This document shows, piece after piece, positions 5,258 to 6,026 of a stretch of 6,026 nt of DNA (the first letter of the stretch is position 1; the number at the start of each line of letters is the position of its first letter). Position numbers and translations under genes: made by a program. The notes below the pieces were generated by a model, which was not told where the DNA came from, searched no databases, and worked only from the letters and a program-made list of their open reading frames with translations. The stretch is from contig JALHUC010000451.1 in NCBI GenBank assembly GCA_022865845.1, positions 1-6,026 on the forward strand. The letters run 5' to 3'. Origin of the DNA: a bacterium. Its GTDB lineage: Bacteria; BMS3Abin14.

Positions 5258-6026
5258 CAGAACAGGAATGCGGTGAGGAAATAGTTGGAGATGAGAATGA
5301 GGATGGAAGCGCCCACCACCGCCTTGGTGGTCGCCCGCCCTACGCCCTCTGCGCCGCCTTCGGTATAAAAGCCCATCTGGCACCCGATAAGGGCGATGAT
5401 CATGCCGAAGACCGCGGCTTTCACAATACCGACGGATACGTCTGAAAACTCCAGGTACTGGAGGGTCCTGTTGATGTAGATGGTACTGCTGGTTCCGAGG
5501 ACTTTAACGGCGACGATATAGCCGCCGATTATGCCCAGAAGGTCCGCGAATACCACGAGGAAGGGGAGCATAATGAAGGCAGCCACGAACCTGGGTACGA
5601 CCAGGTAGTGGACCGGGTCGGTAGCCATGGTGATCAAGGCATCGATCTGCTCCGTGACCCTCATGGTCCCGAGTTCAGCGGCCATAGATGAACCCACCCG
5701 ACCGGCCACCATGATGCTTGCGAGGACAGGCCCGAGTTCTCTTGTCATTGAAAGGGCTACCACCGTCCCCACCAGACCTTCCGCGCCGAACCGCTTGAAA
5801 CCGCTGTAGGTCTGCAGGGCCAGGACTGCTCCCGTAAAGATAGCTGTGATGATGACTACCGGCAGGGAACGGACCCCCACCTCTTCCATTTGCTCCAGTG
5901 TCAGTCGGATGGGAAAGGGGCGCTTGAAAAGGGCGCGAAGCACTTTGATAAGCAGAAGAAGGCTCGTCCCCGCCTCATCGAGATAAGACAGGGTGCCGGT
6001 GCCGATCCAGTTCAGGCTGGAGATCA
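5257..6026 (-). CDS. mlaE: Phospholipid ABC transporter permease MlaE (5' end just past the right edge)
   Basis: 255 codons are visible in frame from base 6024. The family's hallmark segments are all present: an N-terminal amphipathic stretch (LSYLDEAGTSLLLLIKVLRALFKRPF), VGVRSLPVVIITAIFTGAVLALQ, then RELGPVLASIMVAGRVGSSMAAELGTM followed by EQIDAL (visible residues 95-130), and hydrophobic helices to the C-terminus. MlaE is a dimeric inner-membrane permease through which MlaD-bound phospholipid passes, driven by MlaF. E. coli MlaE has about 260 residues, so only about 5-15 residues should be missing. A GTG at 5943 is an alternative start but would remove the conserved amphipathic helix. Its TGA stop (5259-5257) overlaps the mlaF ATG, showing TGA is a normal stop codon in this genome. 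Confidence 0.95.
   Translation of the reverse strand, partial: ISSLNWIGTGTLSYLDEAGTSLLLLIKVLRALFKRPFPIRLTLEQMEEVGVRSLPVVIITAIFTGAVLALQTYSGFKRFGAEGLVGTVVALSMTRELGPVLASIMVAGRVGSSMAAELGTMRVTEQIDALITMATDPVHYLVVPRFVAAFIMLPFLVVFADLLGIIGGYIVAVKVLGTSSTIYINRTLQYLEFSDVSVGIVKAAVFGMIIALIGCQMGFYTEGGAEGVGRATTKAVVGASILILISNYFLTAFLF

Noticed and set aside
4496..5383. Longer MlaF starting at 5383
   Set aside because: The extra 42 residues are Arg/Gly/His-rich shadow of mlaE; ATG 5257 fits the family N-terminus and the TGATG overlap.
5257..5943. Complete MlaE starting at GTG 5943
   Set aside because: The frame stays open to the right edge and encodes the family's N-terminal amphipathic helix, so the true start is outside the window.

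Overview
The window carries five genes, all on the minus strand, in transcription order from high to low coordinate: mlaE (its first few codons lie past the right edge), mlaF, mlaD, radA, and a long gene running off the left edge. The codon style (moderately GC-rich), the long-form MlaD, the c-type cytochrome and the apparent use of selenocysteine suggest a Gram-negative bacterium, most likely an anaerobic deltaproteobacterial (Desulfobacterota-type) lineage. That placement is inference; no rRNA or other decisive marker is present.

Right part (2873-6026): a retrograde/anterograde phospholipid transport (Mla) module. MlaE is the inner-membrane permease, MlaF its ATPase (1-nt overlap, TGATG), and MlaD an inner-membrane-anchored MCE protein much longer than the E. 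coli one, with a long helical stretch and a beta-rich C-terminal domain. mlaF and mlaD are separated by a 153-nt gap holding short tandem repeats and a stem-loop. No mlaA, mlaB or mlaC is seen. radA (1516-2868), a DNA-repair and recombination ATPase, follows mlaD after 4 nt and is probably cotranscribed.

Left part (1-1345): the most interesting gene. Read straight through, a single frame of 448 codons is open from an ATG at 1345 to the left edge except for one in-frame TGA at codon 59. That TGA sits in the motif Cys-Gly-TGA, where relatives, as I recall them, carry Cys-Gly-Cys. Directly after it the mRNA can fold into a 7-bp hairpin with a GGUCUU loop, spaced like the bacterial SECIS element of E. 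coli fdhF. I interpret this as a selenoprotein: an exported protein with a UshA/5'-nucleotidase-like (metallophosphoesterase-related) domain whose metal-binding motifs look degenerate, fused to a cytochrome c554-like domain with at least two CXXCH haem sites. Automatic gene callers would break or lose it.

The 170-nt space between radA and this gene is built almost entirely of short tandem repeats (hexamers, heptamers, a palindromic octamer and a 14-nt period), and the mlaF-mlaD gap shows the same 14-nt-period style. There is no RNA gene, CRISPR array or insertion sequence in the window.
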